A program made the translations under genes and the position numbers. A DNA stretch of 37,087 nucleotides. Source: Streptomyces ipomoeae 91-03. Lineage in GTDB: Bacteria > Actinomycetota > Actinomycetes > Streptomycetales > Streptomycetaceae. The stretch is from positions 1-37,087 of the forward strand of contig NZ_AEJC01000632.1 of NCBI RefSeq assembly GCF_000317595.1, given 5' to 3'. Of the stretch, positions 17,008 to 24,686 are shown piece after piece (position 1 is the first letter of the stretch; each line of letters opens with the position of its first letter). The notes beneath the pieces were generated by a model. It saw nothing but the letters and a program-made list of their open reading frames with translations. It was not told the DNA's origin and did no database searches.

Positions 17008-17091
17008 GTGGGGTCTCCGATCAGGAGTGCGATCAGGGGTGCGTCAGGGGTGGGGTGGGGTGCGGTCAGGGGGTGTGATCAGGGTTGTTCG
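17008..17091. repeat. Short degenerate direct repeats in the spacer upstream of ssuD
   Basis: The 84-nt spacer contains repeated units of the form (G)ATCAGG(G)GTG at 17019-17085, including a GTGGGGTGGGGTGCGG run. It may simply be slippage-generated. It contains no hairpin strong enough to call. Confidence 0.45.
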
Positions 17092-18288
17092 TCAGAGGAG
17101 GCCGTGCCGGGGCGGCTTGATGCCGCTCAGCACGTAACGGCCGATGTGCTGGACCTTCCAGCGGGCCGGGTCGTGCAGGGTGTGGGTGCGCGCGTCGCGC
17201 CAGTGGCGGTGCAGGCCCAGGGAGTCGAGCGCGGAGCGGGTGCCGGCGACCTCGAAGAGGGCGCTGCCGACCTCCACGGCGGCCTCCGCCGCCGTCACCT
17301 TGGCCGCGGCCACCGCGATCGAGGCCTCGGCGGCCGAGTCGTCGGTCAGATCGGCGCGGGCGTCGTCGACCGCGCGGGCGGCCTCGCGAAGCAATGCTTC
17401 GGCGGCCCGTACCCGGATCGCCAGTTCGCCGAACCGCTGGATCAGCAGCGGATCCTCAGCCGCGGTCTCGTGTCCCTCGTCGACACTCTCGAACCAGGGG
17501 CGGCTCTTCGTACGGACGAACTCCACCGCATCGGCCAGCGCCCCGGCGGCGATCCCGGCGTCGATGGCCGCGTGCAGCAACTGAGCCACTGCGCCGTGGA
17601 GTTGCGGTCCCCGGAAGGTGAGGTGGTGCGGCACCACCCGGTCGGCGGGGACGGGCACCGACTCCAGGCGGACGGTTCCGCTGGCGGTGGTGCGCTGTCC
17701 CATGCCGTCCCAGTCGTCGACGACCGTGAGGCCGGGCGCGTCGCGCGGCACGTACGCCACGTGCAGGGTGTCGTCCTCGGTGCGGGCGAGGACGGGGATC
17801 CAGTGGGCGAACAGCGCTCCGGTGGAGTAGTGCTTGACGCCGTCGAGGGCGTACGACCCGTCCGGGAGCCGCGTGAGCCGGGTGCGGATGTCCTGGACGT
17901 GCTGGGTGCCCGCCTCGGACTGGGCGTTGCCGAACCGCTTTCCCCGCAGCACCTCTCCCAGGAAGAACTCCTGCTGCTCGTGCGTACCCTGCCTGCGCAG
18001 CACGTTGACGTACACGAAGTGGCTCTGCGGGATCTGGGCGAGGCTGGCGTCGACGGCGGCCAGCAGCCGGAAGATCTCGGCAAGCGTCTCCGCACGGACG
18101 TCCGCCCCGCCGAACTCGGCGGGCACGGTCACGGCGAGCAGCCCGGAGGCGGACAGCCGCTCCAGCTCCGCGTGCGGGAGCCGGCGCCGTGCGTCCCGCT
18201 CGGCGGCGCCCTTGCGGAAGTCCGCGGCCAGCTCTGCGGCCACGGCAAGGGCCTCGGCGTCGTCCGCGATCACGGTCACGGCGCTCAT
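17092..18288 (-). CDS. SfnB-family sulfur acquisition oxidoreductase
   Basis: This 398-aa paralogue of the gene at 14669-15853 has TVIADDAEALAVAAELAADF, SASGLLAVTVPAEFGGADV, LAQIPQSHFVYVNVLRR, VKHYSTGALFAHWIPVLA, TVVDDWDGMGQRTTASG and HWRDARTHTLHDPARWK. It has the acyl-CoA-dehydrogenase fold with presumed FMNH2/O2 chemistry on an organosulfur compound. The ATG at 18288 overlaps the ssuE stop by 4 nt, so reductase and monooxygenase are made together. The substrate cannot be told from sequence. Confidence 0.85.
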   Translation of the reverse strand: MSAVTVIADDAEALAVAAELAADFRKGAAERDARRRLPHAELERLSASGLLAVTVPAEFGGADVRAETLAEIFRLLAAVDASLAQIPQSHFVYVNVLRRQGTHEQQEFFLGEVLRGKRFGNAQSEAGTQHVQDIRTRLTRLPDGSYALDGVKHYSTGALFAHWIPVLARTEDDTLHVAYVPRDAPGLTVVDDWDGMGQRTTASGTVRLESVPVPADRVVPHHLTFRGPQLHGAVAQLLHAAIDAGIAAGALADAVEFVRTKSRPWFESVDEGHETAAEDPLLIQRFGELAIRVRAAEALLREAARAVDDARADLTDDSAAEASIAVAAAKVTAAEAAVEVGSALFEVAGTRSALDSLGLHRHWRDARTHTLHDPARWKVQHIGRYVLSGIKPPRHGLL

Positions 18289-18842
18289 CCGGTGGCCGCC
18301 AGCAGCGTCGTACGGCCGCCCAGGGCGGCCGAGAACTGGTCCGTGACCTGTGCCAGAGCCTCGGCCGAGCCCGGCGCGACGGTCAGGGTGCCGTCCTCGC
18401 CCACCGTGATGTCCTTGTCGAGCGTGAACCAGCCCGGCGTGATGTGGGCGGGGCCCATGGAGGCGAGGACCGGGCGCAGGGCGTAGTCGATGGCCAGGAC
18501 GTGGGCGGTGGTGCCGCCGGTGGCCAGCGGGAGGACGGTCTTGCCCGCGAGTGCGTACTGCGGGAGCAGGTCGAGCAGTGACTTCAGCAGCCCGGAGTAG
18601 GCGGCCTTGTAGACGGGGGTACCGATCACCACCCCGTCCGCCTGCTCGAACAGGGCGGTGGCGCGGACGATCGCCCGGTGACCGAAGTCGGCCCCGAGCA
18701 GCGCCTCGGCGGGGAGCGTACGCACGTCCAACGGGATCACCTCGTGACCCTGCGCGATGAGCCGCTTGTCCAGGTGGCGCAGCAGCCGGGCGGTGCGTGA
18801 GGTGGCGGAGGGACTTCCGGAGACGGACAGGATCGTGGCCAT
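18285..18842 (-). CDS. ssuE: NAD(P)H-dependent FMN reductase
   Basis: This 185-aa flavodoxin-fold reductase has the SsuE signature: ILSVSGSPSATSRT at the FMN phosphate loop, GVVIGTPVYKAAYSGLLKSL and PLATGGTTAHVLAIDYALRP. It reduces FMN to FMNH2 for the two-component monooxygenases. It is the only flavin reductase gene in the window, although at least ten intact FMNH2-dependent monooxygenases are encoded here. It is the first intact gene of the nine-gene operon reaching to 8803, behind the ssuD relic and leader peptide L1. Confidence 0.9.
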   Translation of the reverse strand: MATILSVSGSPSATSRTARLLRHLDKRLIAQGHEVIPLDVRTLPAEALLGADFGHRAIVRATALFEQADGVVIGTPVYKAAYSGLLKSLLDLLPQYALAGKTVLPLATGGTTAHVLAIDYALRPVLASMGPAHITPGWFTLDKDITVGEDGTLTVAPGSAEALAQVTDQFSAALGGRTTLLAATG

Positions 18843-18882
18843 GCGAGGACCTTCCGGTTCGTGGTTTCGTGTGCGGTGGCGG

Positions 18883-19047
18883 TCAGGCGTCGACGGTGAC
18901 GGGCCAGGACTCGGACTCGGCTTCCTGCGCCTCCGGTTCGCGCACCAGGGGCAGCACCCGATTGCCGAAGTAATCGACCTCCTCCAGGTAGTGCGGGAAA
19001 CCGAGGAGGGAGAAGGCTGCGCGGGCAGAAAGAACGAACTCCGCGGA
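18883..19047 (-). pseudogene. C-terminal relic of an SsuD-like monooxygenase
   Basis: The 54-codon tail reads AEFVLSARAAF, then LLGFPHYLEEVDYFGNRVLP, and ends WPVTVDA at the TGA at 18883. It matches the C-terminal EFVLSG-x-PHLEEA-x-x-F region of SsuD-type LLM enzymes. All upstream domains are missing, so it cannot be active. It sits between leader peptide L1 and ssuE, suggesting that the original first gene of this operon was a second ssuD-like gene, since lost by internal deletion. Confidence 0.7.
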
Positions 19048-19148
19048 ATTCAGCCGCGCTGGATCGGCGTTTCCGGGAAAGCCGTCGTCACGACGGACAT
19101 GAGGCGTGACCGGAATTCACGGAAGCAAGTCACACAGGGAGCGGGTGG

Positions 19149-19161
19149 GAGGGTTTCCCTC
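19149..19161 (-). terminator. Hairpin directly after leader L1
   Basis: GAGGG and CCCTC arms with a 3-nt loop lie 8 nt after the stop codon of leader L1. It is a possible attenuator element. Another stem (CCGTCG/CGACGG, 19082-19096) lies further downstream before ssuE. Confidence 0.4.
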
Positions 19162-19169
19162 GGTTGCGC

Positions 19170-19250
19170 TCAGACCCGACAGCGACAGAAGGCGCTGGAG
19201 ACACGCGCAAGGTCGACATGGCGTCGCCGCGTGAGGTCCTGTCGCTTCAT
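19170..19250 (-). CDS. Leader peptide L1 (cysteine attenuator type), 26 aa
   Basis: The peptide is MKRQDLTRRRHVDLARVSSA followed by FCRCRV. It shares the core R-H-V/I-D-L-A-x-V-S-S-A-F-C with L4 and more loosely with L2 and L3. Two Cys codons lie close to the stop, as expected for ribosome-stalling sensors of cysteine. There is no Shine-Dalgarno sequence, but a TTGACC-18-TTCGAT promoter ends 7 nt before the ATG, so the message may be leaderless. It precedes the ssuE-headed operon. Cys-containing leader peptides controlling sulfur genes are known in actinobacteria. Confidence 0.75.
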   Translation of the reverse strand: MKRQDLTRRRHVDLARVSSAFCRCRV

Positions 19251-19257
19251 GCCACTG

Positions 19258-19287
19258 ATCGAACCAGGAGGGAGTCCGGCCGGTCAA
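19258..19287 (-). promoter_or_regulatory. Promoter of leader L1
   Basis: The -35 TTGACC is at 19282-19287, then an 18-nt spacer, then TTCGAT (19258-19263) as a weak -10. The L1 ATG begins 7 nt further. TCCGGG lies 5 nt upstream of the -35, as in the L4 promoter and the one upstream of the 35116-36087 gene. Confidence 0.55.
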
Positions 19288-19388
19288 GAATGCCCGGATG
19301 TGATTCCACATGGTGAGAGTCGGAATTCACGAGGTTGTGACAGGGATTCCCTTGAACACGGTCCCCAAGAGGGCACAGTCTCCTGTTC

Positions 19389-19619
19389 GTGCGTGTCGAA
19401 CAGCTCGAATACATCGCTGCCGTCACACCGCTCGGCTCGCTGCGGCGCGCCGCCGAGGAACTGCACCTGTCCCAGCCCGCGCTCAGCGAGACCGTACGCA
19501 ATCAGGTCGTCGACCGGGAGTACGAGCCGTGGGACCGCGAACGCGTCGTCGTCGACACCGCGCGGCAGAGCCCGCCGCAGTCACTGGCTGTGCTCCTCCG
19601 TGGCCTCGAACCGCGCTGA
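19389..19619 (+). pseudogene. Truncated LysR-family regulator (DNA-binding part only)
   Basis: The GTG frame gives a textbook LysR winged-helix start: MRVEQLEYIAAVTPLGSLRR, then AAEELHLSQPALSETVRN. After residue 38 the match ends; the remaining residues (EYEPWDRERVVVDTARQ) do not form a LysR effector domain and the frame stops at 19619, overlapping the converging monooxygenase gene. The whole sensor domain is gone. Divergent from the ssuE-headed operon, it may once have controlled it. A short DNA-binding remnant could still be made, but this is doubtful. Confidence 0.7.
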
Positions 19620-20786
19620 CCGAGACGTGGCCGCTGCGCGGCGCGCGGCCTCGAAGGAGTGACCCCGGCGGCGCCATTCCTCCGCGAGCAGTTCGTACGA
19701 ACGGACCCGGTCCGTGTGGTCGTGGGTGATCGTCGTGATGAGCAACTCGTCCGCGCCGGTGGCCTCCTGGAGTTGTTCCAGCTGGTCGGCCACCCGGGCC
19801 GGTGAGCCGACGAACTGGGTGTCGAGGCGGTCCTGGACGAGGGCCTGGTCCGCGTCGCTCCACGCGTGGGTGCGCGCCTCCTCGGGTGTCGGGAACTCGA
19901 TGGCGCCTTCTGCGGTGCGGATGCTGCGGACCCACAGGCCGTAGCCGGTGGCGAGTTCGCGGGCGGTCGCGTCGTCCTCGGCGACGACGACGTCGGCGGA
20001 GACGCTGACGTACGGCTTGTCGAGGAACTCGGAGGGCTGGAAGAAGGAGCGGTAGCCCTCCACCGCTTCCAGGACCGTGGCGGGGCTGACGTGGTAGTTC
20101 GCGGCGAAACGCAGACCGCGCGCCCCCGCCGCCTCGGCACTCTGACCGCCGCTGCTGCCCAGGATCCACACCTCGACGTCGGCGCCCTCGCCCGGCACGA
20201 CGTGTGCCTCGATGCCCTCCGGGGAGCGGTAGGTGCCGGCCAGCAGGGCGAGGATGTCGTCGATCTGCTCGGCGTAGTCCTGCGACTCGGCGCCCGGGAG
20301 CAGGAGCAGCTTGCGCTGCAGGGCGATGCGGGGTGAGCCGAGCAGGTGCTCGAAGGAGAAGCGGGGCGGGATCAGCAGGCCGTTCGGGGTGCGGCCGTCG
20401 ACGACCGGGGTGGCCGTCGGCACGGTCGTCTTCTCCCCCGGTGGGCGGCCACCCAAGCGGCCCAGGCCCAGGTCGAGGCGGCCGGGGTGAAGGGCGTCGA
20501 GCAGGCCGAACTCCTCGACCGTGGACAGCGCCGTGCGGTGCCCGAGCTGCACGGCCCCGGAGCCGAGCCGGATGGTGGTGGTGGCGGATGCGGTCAGCGC
20601 CAGGACGACGGCGGGTGACGTACCGGCCACGCCGGGATTGAGGTGGTGCTCGGCGAACCAGTAGCGGGCATATCCGAAGCGCTCGGCCTGCTGTGCGAGG
20701 TCGATGGAGTTGCGCAGCGCATCGGCTGCCGTCGAGCCGGACGGGATCGGGACCAGGTCGAGGATGCCGAGGGGGATGTCAGACAT
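19581..20786 (-). CDS. LLM-class flavin monooxygenase, luciferase-like group 1 (MsnO8-type)
   Basis: This 401-aa bacterial-luciferase-like protein begins PLGILDLVPIPSGSTAADAL. It has GYARYWFAEHHLNPGVAGTS, IRLGSGAVQLGHRTALSTVE, LDLGLGRLGGRPP and VWILGSSGGQSAEAAGARGL. These are typical of the group-1/MsnO8-like LLM oxidoreductases. The ATG at 20786 overlaps the preceding gene by 8 nt. Last of four consecutive LLM genes behind leader L2; a role in sulfur scavenging is inferred from context and the substrate is unknown. About 40 residues at the C-terminus (after RRRGHSFEAARR) look like an extension. Confidence 0.8.
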   Translation of the reverse strand: MSDIPLGILDLVPIPSGSTAADALRNSIDLAQQAERFGYARYWFAEHHLNPGVAGTSPAVVLALTASATTTIRLGSGAVQLGHRTALSTVEEFGLLDALHPGRLDLGLGRLGGRPPGEKTTVPTATPVVDGRTPNGLLIPPRFSFEHLLGSPRIALQRKLLLLPGAESQDYAEQIDDILALLAGTYRSPEGIEAHVVPGEGADVEVWILGSSGGQSAEAAGARGLRFAANYHVSPATVLEAVEGYRSFFQPSEFLDKPYVSVSADVVVAEDDATARELATGYGLWVRSIRTAEGAIEFPTPEEARTHAWSDADQALVQDRLDTQFVGSPARVADQLEQLQEATGADELLITTITHDHTDRVRSYELLAEEWRRRGHSFEAARRAAATSRSARFEATEEHSQ

Positions 20787-21870
20787 GGGCGGACTCCTGG
20801 GTGAGCGGTGGCGCCGGAAGCACGGGTCCCCATACGAACGGTGGGTCCGGGATCTCGCGGCGCAGCACGGGGGCGGCCTTGGACTGGAACAGCTCGTGGG
20901 AGGCACGGTGCTGGGACTCCGTCAGCCCGCTCGCGTCGACATGCAGGTGGAGCACGGTGTGCCCGAACTGCTCGTGGTAGCGGTGGACCTTGTCGATGAC
21001 CTGTTGCGGGCTGCCGATCAGAGCGGAGCCGCGTTCGACGAAGTCGTCCAGGGTCTCGAAGACCACGGGGAGGCCCGCCTGCTTGAAGAAGGCTCGGTTG
21101 GCCTCGAAGATCGGCCGATAGGTGGCAAGGGCCTGCTGGGAGGTCCGGGCGACGTATATGCCGGCCGTGCCGACGCCGACCGCGATCCGTGCCGGGTCGT
21201 GGCCGTAGTACTCCCAGCGCTCACGGTAGTAGCGGATCAACTCGGCGTACGGTTCGATCGGGTTGGTGACATTCGCCGAGAACAGCGGGTCGCCGTAGCG
21301 GGCGGCCAGGTCGACCGACTCCTTGCTGGTGGCGCTGCCGTGCCAGACCCGGATCGGCCGCTGGTACGGCCGTGGCCACACCTCGGCGTCGGTCAGCGGG
21401 GGACGGAAGCGGGTGTCGGTGGTGACCTTGTCCTGGCGCCAGATCTTCCGGAAGACCTCGTAGCTCTCGGCGTTGCGGTCCCACTGGTCCTCGGGCGTGA
21501 CGTGGAACAGGTCGCGCTGGGCGGCGCCGTTGCCCTTGCCGATGATCAGGTCCAGTCGGCCCTCGGAGAGGTGGTCGAGGGTGGCGTAGTCCTCGTATGC
21601 CCGGACCGGGTCCAGCAGGCTGAGCGTCGTGACGGCCGTGAACAGGCGGATCCGCTTCGTCAGCGCGTCCACATGGCTCAGTACCACGGTCGGGGAAGAG
21701 GAGATGAACGGCCGCTCGTGCCGCTCCCCCACCCCGAAGCCGTCGAAACCCAACTCCTCGGCCAGCAAGGCGTTGTCGAGTACTTCGCGGAAGCGTTCGT
21801 GGGTCGACTTCTGCACCCCGGTGACGGGGTCCGGGCGGTGCACGATCAGGGTGATGGCGAGGAATCTCAC
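20779..21870 (-). CDS. LLM-class flavin-dependent monooxygenase
   Basis: This 363-aa TIM-barrel LLM protein has FREVLDNALLAEELGFDGFG, VGERHERPFISSSPTVVLSH, YEDYATLDHLSEGRLDLIIG, KGNGAAQRDLFHV, and FSANVTNPIEPYAELIRYY. The conserved LDHLSxGRLDLxIGxG block is the family hallmark and likely forms the FMN pocket. The ATG overlaps the stop of the preceding gene by 4 nt. Third gene of the four-LLM operon. The substrate is undetermined; a C-S cleaving role is inferred from the neighbours. Confidence 0.8.
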   Translation of the reverse strand: MRFLAITLIVHRPDPVTGVQKSTHERFREVLDNALLAEELGFDGFGVGERHERPFISSSPTVVLSHVDALTKRIRLFTAVTTLSLLDPVRAYEDYATLDHLSEGRLDLIIGKGNGAAQRDLFHVTPEDQWDRNAESYEVFRKIWRQDKVTTDTRFRPPLTDAEVWPRPYQRPIRVWHGSATSKESVDLAARYGDPLFSANVTNPIEPYAELIRYYRERWEYYGHDPARIAVGVGTAGIYVARTSQQALATYRPIFEANRAFFKQAGLPVVFETLDDFVERGSALIGSPQQVIDKVHRYHEQFGHTVLHLHVDASGLTESQHRASHELFQSKAAPVLRREIPDPPFVWGPVLPAPPLTQESAHV

Positions 21871-23246
21871 GACGCCGCCCGCTGATCGCCCCGCAGGTCG
21901 TCCGGGAGGGCGAGGCCGAGGTGGTGGCGGAGGGTCGGGCCCTCGTAGTCGGTGCGGAAGACGCCCTGTTCCTGGAGCAGCGGGACGACCTTGTCGGCGA
22001 AGTCGTCGAGGCCGGTGGGGGTGATGTGCGGGACGAGGATGAAGCCGTCGCCGGCGTCGGCCTGGACGAAGTCGTTGATGGTTTTCGCGATGGTCGCCGG
22101 GGAGCCGACGAAGGTCTGGCGGTTGCCGGTGTTGATGACCAGGTCACGGATGGACCAGTTGTTGGCGGCGGCGAGCTCGCGCCACTCGCGGGCGGTGGCC
22201 AGCGGGTCGCGGTACATGCGCACCTGGGCACGGCCCTTGGCGATGTGGTGGTCGCTGACGTCCGGGTCGATGTCGGGCAGCGGCCCTTCCGGGTCGTAGG
22301 AGGACAGGTCCCGGTTCCAGACGAACTCCAGGTGCTTGATGGCGGTGGCGCCGCTGACCTGCAGGCGGCGCACCTCCTTGGCCAGTTCCTCGGCCTCGGC
22401 GTCGGTGTCGGCGAGGACGAAGGTCGCGGCGGGCAGGATCAGCAACTGGTCGTGCCGGCGGCCGTACTTGGCGAGGCGGTTCTTGACGTCCGTGTAGAAC
22501 GCCTGGCCGTCCTTGAGGGTGGCGTGGCGGCTGAAGATGGCGTCGGCGGAGGAGGCGGCGAACTCGCGGCCCTCCTCCGAGTCACCCGCCTGGAAGATGA
22601 CGGGGCGGCCCTGCGGGGAACGAGGGACGTTGAACTGCCCGTGGATGTCGAAGTGCTGTCCGGTGTGGACGAAGGAGCCGGCCTTCGCGTCGCGCAGGAA
22701 GGTGCCGGTCGCCTGGTCGGCGACGATCTCGTCGCCGTGCCAGGAGTCGAAGAGCTCGTTCGCCGTGGCGAGGAACTCCTTGGCACGGGAGTAGCGCTCC
22801 TCCTGGGGCAGAAAGCCGCCGCGGCGGAAGTTCTCGCCGGTGAAGGCGTCCCAGGAGGTGACGACGTTCCAGGCGGATCGGCCGCCGGAGAGGTGGTCGA
22901 GGCTGGCGAACTGGCGGGCCACCTCGTAGGGCTCGTTGAAGGTGGAGTTGATGGTGCCGGTCAGGCCGAGGTGGTCGGTGACGGCGGCGAGGGCGGCGAG
23001 GACGGTGAAGGTGTCGGGGCGGCCGACGACGTCCAGGTCGTAGATCTTCCCGCCCTGTTCACGCAGGCGCAGTCCCTCGGCGAGGAAGAGGAAGTCGAAC
23101 TTGGCGCGTTCGGCGGTCTGCGCGAAGTGCGCGAAGGAGCTGAACTCGATGTGGCTGCCGGCCTTCGGGTCGCTCCATACGGTGGTGTTGTTGACGCCCG
23201 GGAAGTGCGCGGCCAGATGGATCTGCTTCAGCGGCTTGCTGGTCAT
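21867..23246 (-). CDS. NtaA/SnaA/DszA-family FMNH2-dependent monooxygenase
   Basis: This 459-aa LLM protein has the NtaA/SnaA/DszA hallmarks: QIHLAAHFPGVNNTTVWSDP, FDFLFLAEGLRLREQGG, NEPYEVARQFASLDHLSGGR, AWNVVTSWDAFTGENFRRGG, and RSPQGRPVIFQAGDSEEGRE. Family members oxidise nitrilotriacetate, dibenzothiophene sulfone or S-modified cysteines (B. subtilis CmoJ/YtnJ type). Second gene of the L2 operon, 20 nt after its neighbour and coupled to the next gene. In this sulfur island a thioether or sulfone substrate is the best guess. Confidence 0.83.
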   Translation of the reverse strand: MTSKPLKQIHLAAHFPGVNNTTVWSDPKAGSHIEFSSFAHFAQTAERAKFDFLFLAEGLRLREQGGKIYDLDVVGRPDTFTVLAALAAVTDHLGLTGTINSTFNEPYEVARQFASLDHLSGGRSAWNVVTSWDAFTGENFRRGGFLPQEERYSRAKEFLATANELFDSWHGDEIVADQATGTFLRDAKAGSFVHTGQHFDIHGQFNVPRSPQGRPVIFQAGDSEEGREFAASSADAIFSRHATLKDGQAFYTDVKNRLAKYGRRHDQLLILPAATFVLADTDAEAEELAKEVRRLQVSGATAIKHLEFVWNRDLSSYDPEGPLPDIDPDVSDHHIAKGRAQVRMYRDPLATAREWRELAAANNWSIRDLVINTGNRQTFVGSPATIAKTINDFVQADAGDGFILVPHITPTGLDDFADKVVPLLQEQGVFRTDYEGPTLRHHLGLALPDDLRGDQRAAS

Positions 23247-23266
23247 GTCGGTGCGGTCCTTCCGGC

Positions 23267-24466
23267 TCAGGCGGTGGCGGCTGCGGCGTAGCGGTTGGCG
23301 GGGCGGGCAAGGCCCAGCAGGCCGCGCAGGGTGTCGGCTTCGTAGGCGGTGCGGAAGGCGCCCCGGCGCTGGAGCTCGGGGACCAGGCCCTGGGTGATGG
23401 CGGGCAGGTCGTGTCCGGCGACGGCGGGTCGCAGCCGGAAGCCACTCAGGCCTTCCGCCGCCAACTCCTGGAGCAGGTCAGCGAGTTGGGCGGGCGTACC
23501 GGCGAAGATCCGCGCGTCGCTGGTGTACGGCTCCCCCGCGAGGGCGTCCAGGCGTGCGCGGCGGTCCTCCGCGGTGGCCTGGTCGTCGTCGAGGAAGACC
23601 ACCAAGTCGCCGAAGACGTGCAGGAGTTCACCGGAGCGCCCGGCCGCCTCCTGCTCGGCGCGGACCTCGGCGACGATCGCCCGGGCGTGCTCGGCGTCGT
23701 GCGGCGTGACGTAACCGACGTCGGCCTGCCGGGCCACCAGCCGGTACGGGACGGTCTGGTGGGCGAGGGCGGTGACCAGTGGCTGGCCCTGCGGAGGGCG
23801 CGGGGTGATGGAGGGGCCCTTGACGCTGAAGTGCCTGCCCTCGAAGTCGATGTAGTGCAGCTTGTCCCGGTCGATGAAGCGGCCGGTGGCGACGTCCCGG
23901 ATCTCCGCGTCGTCCTCCCAGCTGTCCCAGAGCCTGCGCACGACCTCGACGTAGTCGGCGGCCTCGTCGAAGAGGTCGGTGACCACGGGGTCGTCGTACC
24001 CGTCGATGCGCGGGATCGTGCGGCGGCCGAAGTGCTCGGCCTCGTTCGGGCGCGCGGTGATCTGCACCCTGAGACCCGCCCGGCCGGTGCTCACGTAGTC
24101 CAGGGTGGCGATGGCCTTGGAGATGTGGAACGGCTCCGTGTGGGTGGCCACCGTGGTCGGGACCAGGCCTATGTGGCGGCTGAGGGGGGCGATGCGCGCG
24201 GCGACGAGCACCGCGTCCAGCCGGCCGCGGACCTGGTCGGTGCGGCCGTCGGGGTCGAGGAAGTGGGAGGACTGCAGGCCGAGGCCGTCCTCGAAGGTGA
24301 CGAAGTCGAGCAGCCCGCGCTCGGCCTCGGCGACCAGGTCGGCCCAGTAGCCGGCGGCGAACAGGTCCCGGGGGCGGGCCACTTGCTCGCGCCAGGATGC
24401 GGGGTGCCAGCCGGTGCCGTCGAGGGCGACGGCAAGGTGCAGGTGAGAAGCGGGAGTTGAGGACAC
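23267..24466 (-). CDS. LLM-class flavin monooxygenase (NtaA/DszA-like, divergent)
   Basis: This 399-aa protein has LHLAVALDGTGWHPASWREQ, FVTFEDGLGLQSSHFLDPDG, EPFHISKAIATLDYVSTGRA, LRVQITARPNEAEHFGRR and GRHFSVKGPSITPRPPQGQP. It is recognisably of the NtaA/DszA branch but has a shorter barrel insertion and GLRVQIT in place of the usual WNVVTS. First structural gene of the four-LLM operon, starting 74 nt after leader L2. Presumably SsuE supplies its FMNH2. Substrate unknown. Confidence 0.8.
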   Translation of the reverse strand: MSSTPASHLHLAVALDGTGWHPASWREQVARPRDLFAAGYWADLVAEAERGLLDFVTFEDGLGLQSSHFLDPDGRTDQVRGRLDAVLVAARIAPLSRHIGLVPTTVATHTEPFHISKAIATLDYVSTGRAGLRVQITARPNEAEHFGRRTIPRIDGYDDPVVTDLFDEAADYVEVVRRLWDSWEDDAEIRDVATGRFIDRDKLHYIDFEGRHFSVKGPSITPRPPQGQPLVTALAHQTVPYRLVARQADVGYVTPHDAEHARAIVAEVRAEQEAAGRSGELLHVFGDLVVFLDDDQATAEDRRARLDALAGEPYTSDARIFAGTPAQLADLLQELAAEGLSGFRLRPAVAGHDLPAITQGLVPELQRRGAFRTAYEADTLRGLLGLARPANRYAAAATA

Positions 24467-24498
24467 GGGGGTGCCTTTCCTGGAGGTCCGTACGAGAT

Positions 24499-24527
24499 CG
24501 CCACGCCGCGGAAGTGGGCGTCAGGCG
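24499..24527 (-). terminator. Hairpin between leader L2 and the four-LLM operon
   Basis: CGCC-ACGCC (24499-24507) pairs with GGCGT-ca-GGCG (24517-24527), giving a 9-bp stem with a small bulge. It lies 13 nt after the L2 stop and before the first LLM start, where an attenuator or anti-attenuator would sit. Confidence 0.45.
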
Positions 24528-24539
24528 GTGTGAAACGGG

Positions 24540-24626
24540 TCAGGAGCAACAGAGGGCGCCGGCCACGCGCTGGAGGTCGATGTGGGGCCGGGTGTGGAGG
24601 CGGACGGCACGGCGGACTCGTGTCAC
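24540..24626 (-). CDS. Leader peptide L2 (cysteine attenuator type), 28 aa
   Basis: A GTG start at 24626 has GGAGG 8 nt upstream. The peptide ends RPHIDLQRVAGALCCS, matching the H-I-D-L-x-R-V-x-x-A-L-C core of the other leaders, with two adjacent Cys codons before Ser and stop. It lies upstream of the 23267-24466 LLM gene. Unlike L1 and L4 it has a clear ribosome site, so it would be translated conventionally. Confidence 0.75.
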   Translation of the reverse strand: MTRVRRAVRLHTRPHIDLQRVAGALCCS

Positions 24627-24666
24627 CGGTCCCACCTCCGTCCGATCGGGCGCCTTCGACAAGGCC

Positions 24667-24686
24667 AACGGCATTGCTATGCCGTT
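24667..24686 (-). terminator. Palindrome over the GNAT stop codon
   Basis: AACGGCAT-TGCT-ATGCCGTT gives an 8-bp perfect stem with a 4-nt loop, overlapping the stop of the acetyltransferase gene. It is a plausible terminator or processing hairpin separating that unit from leader L2. There is no U tract. Confidence 0.45.

Noticed and set aside
20779..21870. Naming this LLM gene sfnG (dimethyl sulfone monooxygenase)
   Set aside because: Its N-terminal motifs do not match SfnG well enough; only the general LLM family is supported.
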